Positions 46,900-55,421 of a stretch of DNA of 64,000 nucleotides are shown here, in pieces. Position 1 is the first letter of the stretch. The number at the start of each line of letters is the position of its first letter. The stretch comes from Jatrophihabitans sp. (GTDB lineage: Bacteria > Actinomycetota > Actinomycetes > Mycobacteriales > Jatrophihabitantaceae). Location of the stretch: positions 124,001 through 188,000 of the forward strand of contig DASVQQ010000001.1 in the NCBI GenBank assembly GCA_036389035.1. The letters are read 5' to 3'. Position numbers and translations under genes: made by a program. Under the pieces are notes generated by a model that saw nothing but the letters and a program-made list of their open reading frames with translations, did no database searches and had not been told where the DNA came from.

Positions 46900-48231
46900 T
46901 ACCGAATCCGGACCCCGAAGCAGCGCGGACAATGAGATCGCGTCCGCCATCGCCTGGTTACCCAGGTCGTTGGGATGGATGTGGTCTCCCGAGTCATAGG
47001 CCGGTAGCAGCCGCGCCGGATCTGCCGGGTCGCGCAGCACGCTGTCGAAGTCGATCACGCCGTCGAACTCGCTGCTGCTGAGCAGGTAGGCGTTGACGGC
47101 TTGCCGAGTGGCGTCCTTGGCCGGCGTCCAGACGCCGGGGCCGCCGTTGCCCTTGTACGGCGTTATGGTGGCGACCAGGCTGCGCATGCCGCGCTCCTTG
47201 ATCTGCTGGTTCAGCTGGCGCAGGCTGGTGATGATCGCGTCCGCCGAGTCGTCGGACATCCAGATGTCGTTGATCCCCAGGTGGGTGATGACGGTTCGGG
47301 GCCCGATCAGGTCGAAGACGTCGTCGTCCAGCCGTGCCAGGGCGTTGGTGCCCAGCTCGGGAAAGCCTGGGAAGCCGGCGGCGCCGGGCTCGGTGCCCTC
47401 ATGGTTAAGGCGGTTGCCGGCCAGGCTGGCGTTGAGCACCGCCGGCGCGTTGTTGCCGCGGGCTTCGGCCAGCCGGGCGTACAGCAGGTTCGCCCAGCGC
47501 TTGTTGGCGTTCAGGGTGCTGCCGTTGGCATCGCCGAGAGAGTCACTGAGCACCACCACCGGGCCGTAGTTGGTGTGGCGCAGCACGTCCACGCCGGACA
47601 TGAAGAACCAGCAGCAGGTGCGGGTGATGGTGAACCCGGCCCCGCTGACGTCCTGGGTGAGATCTGTGGCGCCGACGAAGTTGTTCTGGCGCGAGGTGCC
47701 GTGGAAGGTGGTGGGCCCGGTCGGCGTCGGGAAGTACACCGTGACGACCAGATCCTGCTCGCGCTCGACAGCCAGGTCGACCGGGTCGCTGAGCAACTCA
47801 GCGCCCTTGTTCATGACCGTCGAGGACCGGCCGTTGAAGCTCAACTGGCGCAGCGAGGACGGGTCGATGTCGGCGACCGAGGGCGTGCTCAGGTCAGGCT
47901 TGGCGACCGTGGCGTTGCCGACCGCCACGGCCTGGTCACCGTCCTCGTTCGACAGCCTGATGCGCAGCTGCGAGCCGCTGACCGTGGTGTGCACGATCAG
48001 CCGTACCGACTGGTTGTTGAAACCGGCATTCGTCGAGCCGGCGAGGTTGCCATGGGTGGTCGCCGCCATCCAGGTGTTGGCCCATTGCCGGCCTTGGACG
48101 GGTTGCGGTGAGGCGGCCGGTGAGCTGGCCGAGGCGAAACCGCCGGAGCCGTTCAACACCGCCAGGGAGCCAACCAGCACCAGGGTGCTCGTGACTGCGG
48201 TTGCCTTCAATTTGGACGGAAACATATGCAT
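46894..48231 (-). CDS. Secreted SGNH/GDSL hydrolase
   Basis: A 445-residue exported protein. Residues ~1-36 form a signal peptide (basic KLKATAV start, hydrophobic TLVLVGSLAVL, ASA-type cleavage). A beta-rich N-terminal region is followed by a GDSL-like domain with VVLSDSLGD (nucleophile Ser), LGINDIW and the C-terminal DHIHPND Asp-His pair. Such enzymes act as extracellular esterases on lipids, polysaccharides or natural products. GGAGG lies 10 nt before the ATG, and a good promoter is visible at 48310-48339. It is divergent from the AMP ligase at 48438. Confidence 0.88.
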   Translation of the reverse strand: MHMFPSKLKATAVTSTLVLVGSLAVLNGSGGFASASSPAASPQPVQGRQWANTWMAATTHGNLAGSTNAGFNNQSVRLIVHTTVSGSQLRIRLSNEDGDQAVAVGNATVAKPDLSTPSVADIDPSSLRQLSFNGRSSTVMNKGAELLSDPVDLAVEREQDLVVTVYFPTPTGPTTFHGTSRQNNFVGATDLTQDVSGAGFTITRTCCWFFMSGVDVLRHTNYGPVVVLSDSLGDANGSTLNANKRWANLLYARLAEARGNNAPAVLNASLAGNRLNHEGTEPGAAGFPGFPELGTNALARLDDDVFDLIGPRTVITHLGINDIWMSDDSADAIITSLRQLNQQIKERGMRSLVATITPYKGNGGPGVWTPAKDATRQAVNAYLLSSSEFDGVIDFDSVLRDPADPARLLPAYDSGDHIHPNDLGNQAMADAISLSALLRGPDSVP

Positions 48232-48309
48232 ACGACTTCAACCTCCACACGGCGCTGCGCTAGAACCCCCGAATGTGGAACAGACGGCGCGCCTGGTCAA
48301 TGGTGACGA

Positions 48310-48339
48310 AACGTAGACCGGGTGGTCTTCTATAGTCAA
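48310..48339 (-). promoter_or_regulatory. Promoter of the secreted hydrolase gene
   Basis: On the leftward strand TTGACT (48339-48334) and TACGTT (48315-48310) are separated by 18 nt, about 80 bp before the ATG at 48231. Confidence 0.5.
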
Positions 48340-48345
48340 GCAATG

Positions 48346-48365
48346 TGAAAAAACAATTATTTTCA
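48346..48365. promoter_or_regulatory. AT-rich inverted repeat between divergent genes
   Basis: TGAAAA-8 nt-TTTTCA sits just upstream of the leftward -35 box and 73 bp before the AMP ligase start. This patch is strikingly AT-rich against the GC-rich background and fits an operator shared by both directions. Confidence 0.5.
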
Positions 48366-48437
48366 TGTCTGACGTACCCGGACCAACTATTTCTCGTAGA
48401 GTCAGGCGCGCAAAACGACGTCGCGCGCGGAGGTGCC

Positions 48438-50081
48438 ATGCTGCCCGGATCCGGCGAATCGGATAACTATGTACAGGCAGCTTTGCGGCTTTTCGAGGAG
48501 TTCGGGGACCGGCAGGCCCTGGTTGACAGCACCCGGCGGTTGACTTTCACCGAGCTGCGTCAGGCGGTGCTGGACATGACCGCGACCCTGGTGGACCAAG
48601 GGGTCGAACCGGGCAGCGCGGCGCTGGTCATGGTCACCAATTCGGTCGAGGGCCCGATACTGCACTTGTCGCTGCACCTGCTCGGCTGCCGTTCCATGTG
48701 GATTGCGCCGGTGACTTCTCGGCGTGAAATGGTGGAATTCACGAAACTGACCAAACCTGACCTATTCATCTACGACACCCGAAGTCCCAGCGAGGTGGGC
48801 CGTGAGATCACCGCGGCATTACCCTCGGTCCCGGTGTATCGCATCGGCGCCGGAACGGACCTGAGCAGCCCGCGACCAACTGGCTCCGCAACTCCCTCCA
48901 CAGCCACCCCATCCGCAGCGACCTCCACGCCCCAGCCGGAAGCCTTCCTGCAGACCAGCGGCACCACAGGCACCCCCAAGCTGGTGCATCACAAGCAGGG
49001 TTTCTACGCCCAGATCCTGGCGCTGGGCCAGCAGTACCGCGCTGCCGGCCTGCCGTTGTTGCGCCACCTCTCGCACTCGCCCATGTGGCTGGCCAGCGGG
49101 CAGATGACGACGCTGTTCAACCTCTTCACCGGAGGGGTGCTCTTTCTGCGCGACGAGTGGGATCCGGCGGCGTTCCTGCGGATCGCCGAGGCCGACCGGA
49201 TCACCTCGACCTTTCTGACCCCGCCGATGCTCTACGAGGTGCTCGACCATCCCGATTGCGAGCGGGCCGACCTGTCCAGCATGGTCGTGTTCAACGTCGG
49301 CGCCGGGCCGGCGGCGCCGAGCCGGCTCAGGCAGGCCATCGCACGGTTCGGACCGGTGATCCGGATCGTGTACGGCCTGAGCGAGGCGGTGGTGATCACC
49401 GCGCTGCCGGACCTGACCGAGGACCCCGAGCATCCGGAACGGCTGCGTTCGTGCGGCAGGCCCTACGGCGATGTCCGAATCGAGATCCGGGGCACTGCCG
49501 ACGGATCGGGGACCGACGGCGCCGAGGACACCGCCCCGGCCGGGCCGTTGCCGGTCGGCCGAACCGGCGAGGTGTGGGTTCACAGCCGGCTGAGCTTCTC
49601 CGGCTACTACGGCCAGCCCGAGCTGACGGCCGACACCATGGTCGATGGCTGGGTGCGTACCCGCGACCTCGGATACCTCGACTCGGACGGCTACCTCTAC
49701 CTGGTCGACCGGGTGCACGACATGATCGTGACGCACCGGCGCAACTGGGCGATCTTCTGCAGGCCGATCGAGGACGCCCTCGCCGAGCATCCACAGGTGC
49801 GCGCCGCCGCCGTGATCGGGGTGCCGGACGGGACGGTCGGTGAGGCGCCGCACGCCTACGTGGTGCCAACCGAGGGCGCCAAGGTCACCGAGGCGGAATT
49901 GATCGCCCTGGTCACCGAGACTCTCAACGACATGTGGGCGCCACGCTCCGTCGAATTCGTCGAGCGGCTGCCCCGCAACCGCTCGGCGAAGGTCGACAAG
50001 GCGGCGCTGCGAGCGGCCTGGGCCCAGCGGCGGCAATCCCCGAACCAGCTGTCGAGCACGGCCTCGGGCCAGGTCGGGTGA
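48438..50081 (+). CDS. AMP-forming acyl ligase / stand-alone adenylation enzyme
   Basis: A 547-residue ANL-family ligase. Motifs: LQTSGTTGTPKLVHH (ATP binding), YGLSEAVV, TRDLGYLDSDGYLYLVDR and the C-terminal RNRSAKVDK lysine. A Ser/Thr/Pro-rich linker (~150-170) precedes the first motif. It should activate an aromatic or fatty carboxylate for transfer to CoA or a carrier protein. The ATG at 48438 has GGAGG just upstream. It has a TTA codon at 48819-48821. It is coupled (GTGA) to an MFS transporter and then an SGNH hydrolase, so it forms its own three-gene operon. Confidence 0.9.
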   Translation: MLPGSGESDNYVQAALRLFEEFGDRQALVDSTRRLTFTELRQAVLDMTATLVDQGVEPGSAALVMVTNSVEGPILHLSLHLLGCRSMWIAPVTSRREMVEFTKLTKPDLFIYDTRSPSEVGREITAALPSVPVYRIGAGTDLSSPRPTGSATPSTATPSAATSTPQPEAFLQTSGTTGTPKLVHHKQGFYAQILALGQQYRAAGLPLLRHLSHSPMWLASGQMTTLFNLFTGGVLFLRDEWDPAAFLRIAEADRITSTFLTPPMLYEVLDHPDCERADLSSMVVFNVGAGPAAPSRLRQAIARFGPVIRIVYGLSEAVVITALPDLTEDPEHPERLRSCGRPYGDVRIEIRGTADGSGTDGAEDTAPAGPLPVGRTGEVWVHSRLSFSGYYGQPELTADTMVDGWVRTRDLGYLDSDGYLYLVDRVHDMIVTHRRNWAIFCRPIEDALAEHPQVRAAAVIGVPDGTVGEAPHAYVVPTEGAKVTEAELIALVTETLNDMWAPRSVEFVERLPRNRSAKVDKAALRAAWAQRRQSPNQLSSTASGQVG

Positions 50082-51295
50082 GCCCTCGGCGCAGGTTTTA
50101 CGCGCTGCTCGGCGCGGACATCGGGTCTACGCTGGGCAGTCAGGTCTCGCTGGTCGCCATTCCGTGGCTGGTGCTCACCACCACGGGCAGCGCCACCGAC
50201 ATGGGTCTGGTGGCAGCCGCCGAGATGATCCCCTACCTGCTCTCAGGAACGCTGCTCACGCCGATGGCCGACCGCTTCGGCCTGCGCACCAGCTCCATTT
50301 TCTGCGATATCGCCAGCGCGCTGGCGTTCGGCTGCATCGCCGCCTTCCAGAACAGCGGCCTGGCTTGGCTGCTGGTGCTGGTGGCAGTGGCCGGCGCGCT
50401 GCGGGGCGTCGGTGATCGAACCAAGCACGTGCTGCTGCGCCCGGCGGCAGAAGCAGCCGGGTACCCGACCATCCGACTCACCTCGCTCTACGAGGGACTG
50501 AGCCGGCTGGCCACCTTGCTCGGCGCGCCGTTGGGCGGGCTGCTGATCGTCTGGTTCGGCGCTCGGGGCGCGGTATGGCTGGATGCCGTCTCCTTCGGTT
50601 GCTGCGCCCTGGTGGTGGCCATCGTGGTCGCCGCCAAGCCGGCCGGGCCCGACGGCGGGCGTCCTGCTGCCGAGCCGTACCTGACGGCTTTGCGAGGCGG
50701 CTTCCGCTACCTGCGCGAGGATCGGGTGCTCTTCAGCATGCTGGGTGTGGTGGTCGCGCTCAATGTCTTCTCCACCGCGGCCACGGTGGTCTTCATCCCG
50801 GTGTGGGCCCGGGAGATCCTGCACTCCCCCCAGGCGCTCGGTCTGGCGTTGGGCGCCTTCGCGGGTGGGGCGTTGCTGGGCACATTCGTCTTCACCCTGC
50901 TGGCCGAACGGCTTCCGCAGTACCCGGCGTTCGTGATCGGCGGGCTGATCAGCTGCGTCCCCCGCCTGCTGGTGCTCGGTCTCAGCGACAACCTGCTGGT
51001 GGTCATGGCAGTCAGCGTCCTCGCCGGAGTCGGAATCGCCTCGGTCAATCCGATCCTCGGTGCGGCGCTGTTCCAACGAGTGCCCGACGTCCTGCAGACC
51101 AGAGTGATGGGCCTGTGCACCACGGTGTGCTTCACCGGGATACCCGTCGGCGCCTTGACCGGTGGCTGGGCGGTTACCCGGTTCGGACTGCACGATGCCG
51201 CGCTCGCCGCGGTGGTGCTGTGCCTGGCCGTCCTCAGCGGTCTGCTGCTGGGCTTGCGGCGGGTCAAGCTGAGCCTGTCGGAGCGTCCGGCGTGA
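50078..51295 (+). CDS. MFS transporter
   Basis: A 405-residue polytopic membrane protein with about 12 hydrophobic segments, DRFGLRTS near residue 65 and a central loop at ~190-215. It resembles MFS drug exporters of the MFS_3 type. GTG start overlaps the ligase stop, and its own stop overlaps the SGNH start. Probably exports a cluster product or intermediate, alongside the DrrAB-type exporter at 31452-33220. Confidence 0.9.
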   Translation: MSPRRRFYALLGADIGSTLGSQVSLVAIPWLVLTTTGSATDMGLVAAAEMIPYLLSGTLLTPMADRFGLRTSSIFCDIASALAFGCIAAFQNSGLAWLLVLVAVAGALRGVGDRTKHVLLRPAAEAAGYPTIRLTSLYEGLSRLATLLGAPLGGLLIVWFGARGAVWLDAVSFGCCALVVAIVVAAKPAGPDGGRPAAEPYLTALRGGFRYLREDRVLFSMLGVVVALNVFSTAATVVFIPVWAREILHSPQALGLALGAFAGGALLGTFVFTLLAERLPQYPAFVIGGLISCVPRLLVLGLSDNLLVVMAVSVLAGVGIASVNPILGAALFQRVPDVLQTRVMGLCTTVCFTGIPVGALTGGWAVTRFGLHDAALAAVVLCLAVLSGLLLGLRRVKLSLSERPA

Positions 51296-52062
51296 TCGGC
51301 GAGCGGCCCGCCGAACTCGCCGATCCGGACTGCCTGGCGCCGGGTGAGAGCGAGGCTCTGCTGGCCGGGCACCCCTGGCGGCGGTTCGTGGTGCTCGGTG
51401 ACAGCGTGGCCAACGGCCCGCTGTTCCCGGTGGAGGGCTATTGCCCGTTGCGCTGGACCGATCGGGTGGCCGCCGAATTGCGCGCGGCCGCCCCGGACCT
51501 GCGGTACCTCAACCTCGGGGTCAGCGGCCTGCTGGCTCGCGAGGTGCGCGCCAGCCAGTTGGACCAGGCCCTGGAGTTCGAACCAGATCTGGCCCTGGTG
51601 CTCTGCGGCGGCAACGACGCGTTCCGGCCCAGCTACGCCGGCACGGCCGCCGAGGCGGTCACCGACGAGATCGGCGCGATCCTGCAGGCATTGCGCTCGG
51701 CCGGCGCCCAGCCGGCGACGATCGGCATCTTCGACGTCTCCTACAGCCCGGCGATTCCCGAACGCCACCGCCTGCCACTGCGAGAGCGGCTGGCGCTGCT
51801 GGCCGAGCACGCGCGCCTGGTCGCCAGCCGGCACGACTGCGTGCACGTCGATCTGAGCCGGCATCCCCGAGCCAGTGACCCGACGCTGTACAGCCCGGAC
51901 GGCCGGCACGGCAACGCTCGCAGCGACGCTATCGCAGCGGCCGAGATGGTGCGGGGCCTCGGCGCCCGACTACGTGCCTCCAGGGCTCAACCCGCGACGA
52001 TGGCGAAGCCGTCCACCAGCGCGCCCATCGCGACGTTCATCACCAACCCGCCACCCGGATAG
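51292..52062 (+). CDS. Cytoplasmic SGNH/GDSL hydrolase
   Basis: A 256-residue SGNH hydrolase with FVVLGDSVANG (nucleophile Ser, block I), LGVSGLLA (block II), CGGNDAF (block III) and a C-terminal DGRHGN region for the Asp-His pair. It has no signal peptide, unlike the SGNH protein at 46894. GTG start is coupled to the MFS gene. It may cut an ester in the product before export. The last 76 bp overlap the convergent gene at 51987-53396. Confidence 0.88.
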   Translation: MIGERPAELADPDCLAPGESEALLAGHPWRRFVVLGDSVANGPLFPVEGYCPLRWTDRVAAELRAAAPDLRYLNLGVSGLLAREVRASQLDQALEFEPDLALVLCGGNDAFRPSYAGTAAEAVTDEIGAILQALRSAGAQPATIGIFDVSYSPAIPERHRLPLRERLALLAEHARLVASRHDCVHVDLSRHPRASDPTLYSPDGRHGNARSDAIAAAEMVRGLGARLRASRAQPATMAKPSTSAPIATFITNPPPG

Positions 52063-53396
52063 CCCATCCGCAGCTCGCCGCCGCACTGCTTGCCGCCGAA
52101 CTGGTACGGGCCGAAGCAGCATGGCACCGCGTGCTCGACGACTTCACCGTTGGAGATGTCGACGAAATGCATCGGAAGGGGATCGCATTCGATGAATTCC
52201 TGCAGCAGGAAGCCACCGCCGGCCGCCGCCCCCTCGATCGCCTCGCGCCAGTGTTCGGCGCCGGTTTCGCGCCCCAACAGCACATCCCGGCCGCTGGAGC
52301 CGTCCACCGGCTTGAGCACGAGCTCGTGCTGGCGGGTCAAGGCATCGGGCACCCGGTCGGCGGTGAACAGCGCCGTTGCGGGGATATGGGCCCGCACCAG
52401 TTCGCGATCGGTCTCGCCAAGGGCGGGCAGGTCCTCCCACAGCCAGGCCAGCGTTAGTTTGTTGGTGAGCAGCCAGGTCGCCGCGGAGGTGAAGCAGCGG
52501 ACGGTACCGGCTTGGACCGCGGCCTCCAGCGCGTCCAGGCCCGAACTCGGCGGCGCCGTGTCGGGCACGAACATTCGCAGCACGTTGGTGATCGGCTGGC
52601 CGTCCACCAGCAGCCGCTGCCGGTCATCGACCTCCAGCCAGTGCACCCAGTACGGGATCAGCTCGAAGCCGGCGCGTGCCGCCCGGGCGCTGACCGGTTG
52701 CAGGTAGCTCAGGAATTGGCGTGGATCGGTCAGGCCAGCGTGGCCGACGGACAGGTCCATCACCATGGCCACCCGGCGGTCCTCGGAATCGCCCAGCCAG
52801 TCCGCGACCGCGCTGAACCGGCCGTCCACCGCTGATGGCGGCGGGTACAGCCCGGTCAGCTCGGTGACGCCCTCGGCGCGATACCGGGCGTCGAAATTCG
52901 CGGCCAGGTTGTCCGAGTCGAAGGCACCGCCCAGCGCGCCGTCGATGTTGAACTCCACGTACTTGGGCACCCCGCCGCTGAACAGCACGTCTGGCCGGCT
53001 GGAGATCAACAGCTGCTCGGTCAACGGCTCGTCCTCATCGAGCAACCGGATGTGGCCCTGCGCCACCCCCAGCGCACGGCGCAGCTCACCGGCGGTGCCG
53101 GCGCGGCGCTGGCAGGCCTGCAGGATGAGCTCGGCGAGCCGGCTCGACAACTCGTGCAGGGCGGCGAACATGCTCGCGGTCATGATCACCGGACGCAGCG
53201 GGCGCCAGGTCTCGTTGTAACTGGGCACCTTCTCGTGCACCTGAGCCCAGTTCCGCGCGCCACAGGCCAGGATCTGCTGGCGTCCCTGCTCCGAGAGCGT
53301 CTCCCAGCCGGTGCCGTGCCTGCCCCAGCGGAACCCTGGACCCGTCGAGGCGTTCAACGCTGCGCCGGGGGCCGTGTGATGGATTGCCCGAGCCAA
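51987..53396 (-). CDS. ATP-grasp-like protein, unknown substrate
   Basis: About 469 residues. The middle (KYVEFNIDGALGG, ~190-205) and C-terminal part (ELVLKPVDGSSGRDVLLG, then FLLQEFIE) resemble ATP-grasp ligases with a glycine-rich ATP loop, somewhat like circularly permuted or glutathionylspermidine-synthase types. Such enzymes make amide bonds via acyl phosphates. The start is uncertain: no ATG or GTG with a ribosome site exists just after the PhyH stop. TTG at 53396 is chosen because further upstream codons read out of frame through PhyH. It is the last gene of the HmaS/type II operon. Confidence 0.6.
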   Translation of the reverse strand: MARAIHHTAPGAALNASTGPGFRWGRHGTGWETLSEQGRQQILACGARNWAQVHEKVPSYNETWRPLRPVIMTASMFAALHELSSRLAELILQACQRRAGTAGELRRALGVAQGHIRLLDEDEPLTEQLLISSRPDVLFSGGVPKYVEFNIDGALGGAFDSDNLAANFDARYRAEGVTELTGLYPPPSAVDGRFSAVADWLGDSEDRRVAMVMDLSVGHAGLTDPRQFLSYLQPVSARAARAGFELIPYWVHWLEVDDRQRLLVDGQPITNVLRMFVPDTAPPSSGLDALEAAVQAGTVRCFTSAATWLLTNKLTLAWLWEDLPALGETDRELVRAHIPATALFTADRVPDALTRQHELVLKPVDGSSGRDVLLGRETGAEHWREAIEGAAAGGGFLLQEFIECDPLPMHFVDISNGEVVEHAVPCCFGPYQFGGKQCGGELRMGYPGGGLVMNVAMGALVDGFAIVAG

Positions 53397-53412
53397 CCAG
53401 CGCCGCCCGTTC

Positions 53413-54321
53413 TCACTCGCGCCAGAGGGTGGGGCAGTAGGTGGGGTCGGCGTAATCGGGATGCCCGTCGGCGGTGCGCCGGACCAGGACGTCGTGGTTG
53501 TAACCGGCCAGTTGTCCGTTGGACAGCCGGAACTCCTGGTAGGCGTTGGCGCCGTCCTGCAGGTGCAGCGAGATCGCCCGGCGCGGCCGTCCACTCAGGT
53601 TCGGACCGCTGCCGTGGTAGGTGCGGCAGTGGTGGAAGTTGATGTGCCCCTTGGGAATCGTGATCGGCACCTGGACCACCTCGACGCCGTTGTAGGCGGC
53701 GTTCTCGGCCAGCATGGCGTCCAGCTGGGCCTTGTCCCGCTCAGCGAAGTGCCGCACCGTGCTGTCGTCGTTGCCGATCTCGCGCCACCGGTGACTGCCG
53801 TCGATCATGGTGATGGTGCCCATCTCCGGAGGGCAGTCGTGAAACGGCAGGAAGCCGGTGAGCATCCGGTCGGAGGTGCACGAGGCCCAGTAGTGCTTGT
53901 CGAAATGCCAGGGCACCACATTGGTCGGTTCGCCCGCGACCGGTGGCTTGTAGATCATGGTGGCCTGGAAGATCCGGATCTCGGGCGTCTGGGCGAGCCT
54001 TGCCGCGACCGCGCCCAGCAACGGCTTGCGCAGGATCTTGGCGATCGCGTCGCTCTCGTAGTGCACGTAGTCGTTGTGCCGCTGCACCTCGCCGTCCTCC
54101 GGCCGCCAGTAGGCGAGCTTGGCCGGCCGGGTCGGCAGTTGGTGGTCGCGGGCGCCGTCGTAGTAGTCATCACTGGCCGCGACCAGGGCATCGATCTCGT
54201 CGTCACTGAACAGCTTGCTGGACAAGTACCAGCCGTGCTCGGCGTAGAACCGGACGTCCTCATCGGAGGGTAGGAGCGCCATCTCCTCGGCGGTGAGGCT
54301 GAACTCGCTGCTCGACATCAT
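53413..54321 (-). CDS. Phytanoyl-CoA dioxygenase (PhyH) family oxygenase
   Basis: A 302-residue Fe(II)/2-oxoglutarate dioxygenase. The iron site is WHFDKH (His-x-Asp) with the distal His in CRTYHGSGPN; the 2-oxoglutarate Arg follows in RRAISLH. It should hydroxylate an unactivated carbon of a carrier-bound or free amino/acyl substrate. Three start codons (GTG, ATG, ATG) overlap the HmaS stop; the first ATG is used here. The tight coupling to HmaS suggests a role on the hydroxyphenylglycine unit or the chain made from it. Confidence 0.9.
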   Translation of the reverse strand: MMSSSEFSLTAEEMALLPSDEDVRFYAEHGWYLSSKLFSDDEIDALVAASDDYYDGARDHQLPTRPAKLAYWRPEDGEVQRHNDYVHYESDAIAKILRKPLLGAVAARLAQTPEIRIFQATMIYKPPVAGEPTNVVPWHFDKHYWASCTSDRMLTGFLPFHDCPPEMGTITMIDGSHRWREIGNDDSTVRHFAERDKAQLDAMLAENAAYNGVEVVQVPITIPKGHINFHHCRTYHGSGPNLSGRPRRAISLHLQDGANAYQEFRLSNGQLAGYNHDVLVRRTADGHPDYADPTYCPTLWRE

Positions 54322-55421
54322 CACACTTCCATCGGTTCGGGATCGGGATCTGCGGCCATCGGTGTCGGTGCGTGCACCATCTCACGCTCTTTCGCCTCGT
54401 ACAGCGCTTTGATGTTGCCGCTGCCGAAGGTTCGGGCCCCGCGCCGCTCGATCACCTCGATGAAGAGCGTGCGCCGGACATGGGTCGATTCGGTGAAGAT
54501 CTGCAGCAGTTGGCCCCAGTGATCGCGGTCGACCAGGATACCCAGCCGGCTCAGTTCGCCGATCGGCGCGTCCACGGCGCCGACCCGGTCCTCCAGGCTG
54601 CGGTAGTAGGCGGCCGGGGTGGTCAGGAACCGGACGCCCCGGCCGCCGAGCCGGTCCACCGTGGAGACGATGTCATCGGTGATCAGCGCGACGTGCTGCA
54701 CGCCGGCGCCGGCGTGCCACTGCAGGAAGTCGTCGATCTGCCCGGCCCGGCGTTGGGTGTCCGGCTCGATCAGGGTGAAGGTGACCTCGCCGGAAGGGCT
54801 CTGCACGACCACCGAGTTCATCCCCTGACCGGCCACCTCGATGTACTCGGTGAAGATCTCGGCGAAGCCGTACACCTGCTGGTAGAACTCCGAGGTGGCC
54901 TGCAGTTGCCGGGCCGGCACGCAGATCGCCAGGTGGTCGATCTTGTTGAACATCGGATCCTCGGCCGGCTCGCGCTCGGTCATCTCGATCGCGCCCGGCA
55001 GGAAGCCCTCACCGTTCCGCTGCACCAGCCGGTGGATCACGTCACCGAAGCCCGCCACCTCGGCGACTATCACCGATGACGTGTCGTCGCTGTACGTCTT
55101 CGGTGGCGAGATCGGCTCGGCGCCACGACGCACCAACGCCTCGAAGCTGGCGGCCGCGTCCTCGACCCGCATGGCCACCACCGCCACGCCGTCACCGTGC
55201 CGGTGGACGTACTCGGTAGCCGAGTGGTCGGCGTACAAACCGGAGGTCAGCAGCATCCGCACCTCACCCTGCACCATCAGCAGCGAGCGCTGGCCGGTCA
55301 AGCCGGTCTCGGGACCACCCTGGCCGCCGACCTCCAGGCCGAACGCCGAGCCGAAGTAGTAGGCCGACTGCTGAGCATCGCCGACATACAACTCGATGTG
55401 ATCGATTCCGCTTATATTCAT
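54321..55421 (-). CDS. hmaS: 4-hydroxymandelate synthase (HmaS)
   Basis: A 366-residue two-domain vicinal-oxygen-chelate dioxygenase. The metal ligands are in HLAICV, HVALIT and FIEVIERRG. It differs from 4-hydroxyphenylpyruvate dioxygenase at the key position near the C-terminal helix: FGSGNIKALYEA has Ile where HPPD has Phe in NFKALF, the change linked to mandelate formation. It converts 4-hydroxyphenylpyruvate to 4-hydroxymandelate, feeding Hmo and HpgT at 43-45 kb. The ATG overlaps the ketosynthase stop (ATGA). Confidence 0.88.
   Translation of the reverse strand: MNISGIDHIELYVGDAQQSAYYFGSAFGLEVGGQGGPETGLTGQRSLLMVQGEVRMLLTSGLYADHSATEYVHRHGDGVAVVAMRVEDAAASFEALVRRGAEPISPPKTYSDDTSSVIVAEVAGFGDVIHRLVQRNGEGFLPGAIEMTEREPAEDPMFNKIDHLAICVPARQLQATSEFYQQVYGFAEIFTEYIEVAGQGMNSVVVQSPSGEVTFTLIEPDTQRRAGQIDDFLQWHAGAGVQHVALITDDIVSTVDRLGGRGVRFLTTPAAYYRSLEDRVGAVDAPIGELSRLGILVDRDHWGQLLQIFTESTHVRRTLFIEVIERRGARTFGSGNIKALYEAKEREMVHAPTPMAADPDPEPMEV

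Noticed and set aside
54321..55421. Catabolic 4-hydroxyphenylpyruvate dioxygenase
   Set aside because: The Ile in NIKALY, the overlap with a ketosynthase gene and the presence of Hmo and HpgT favour hydroxymandelate synthase.
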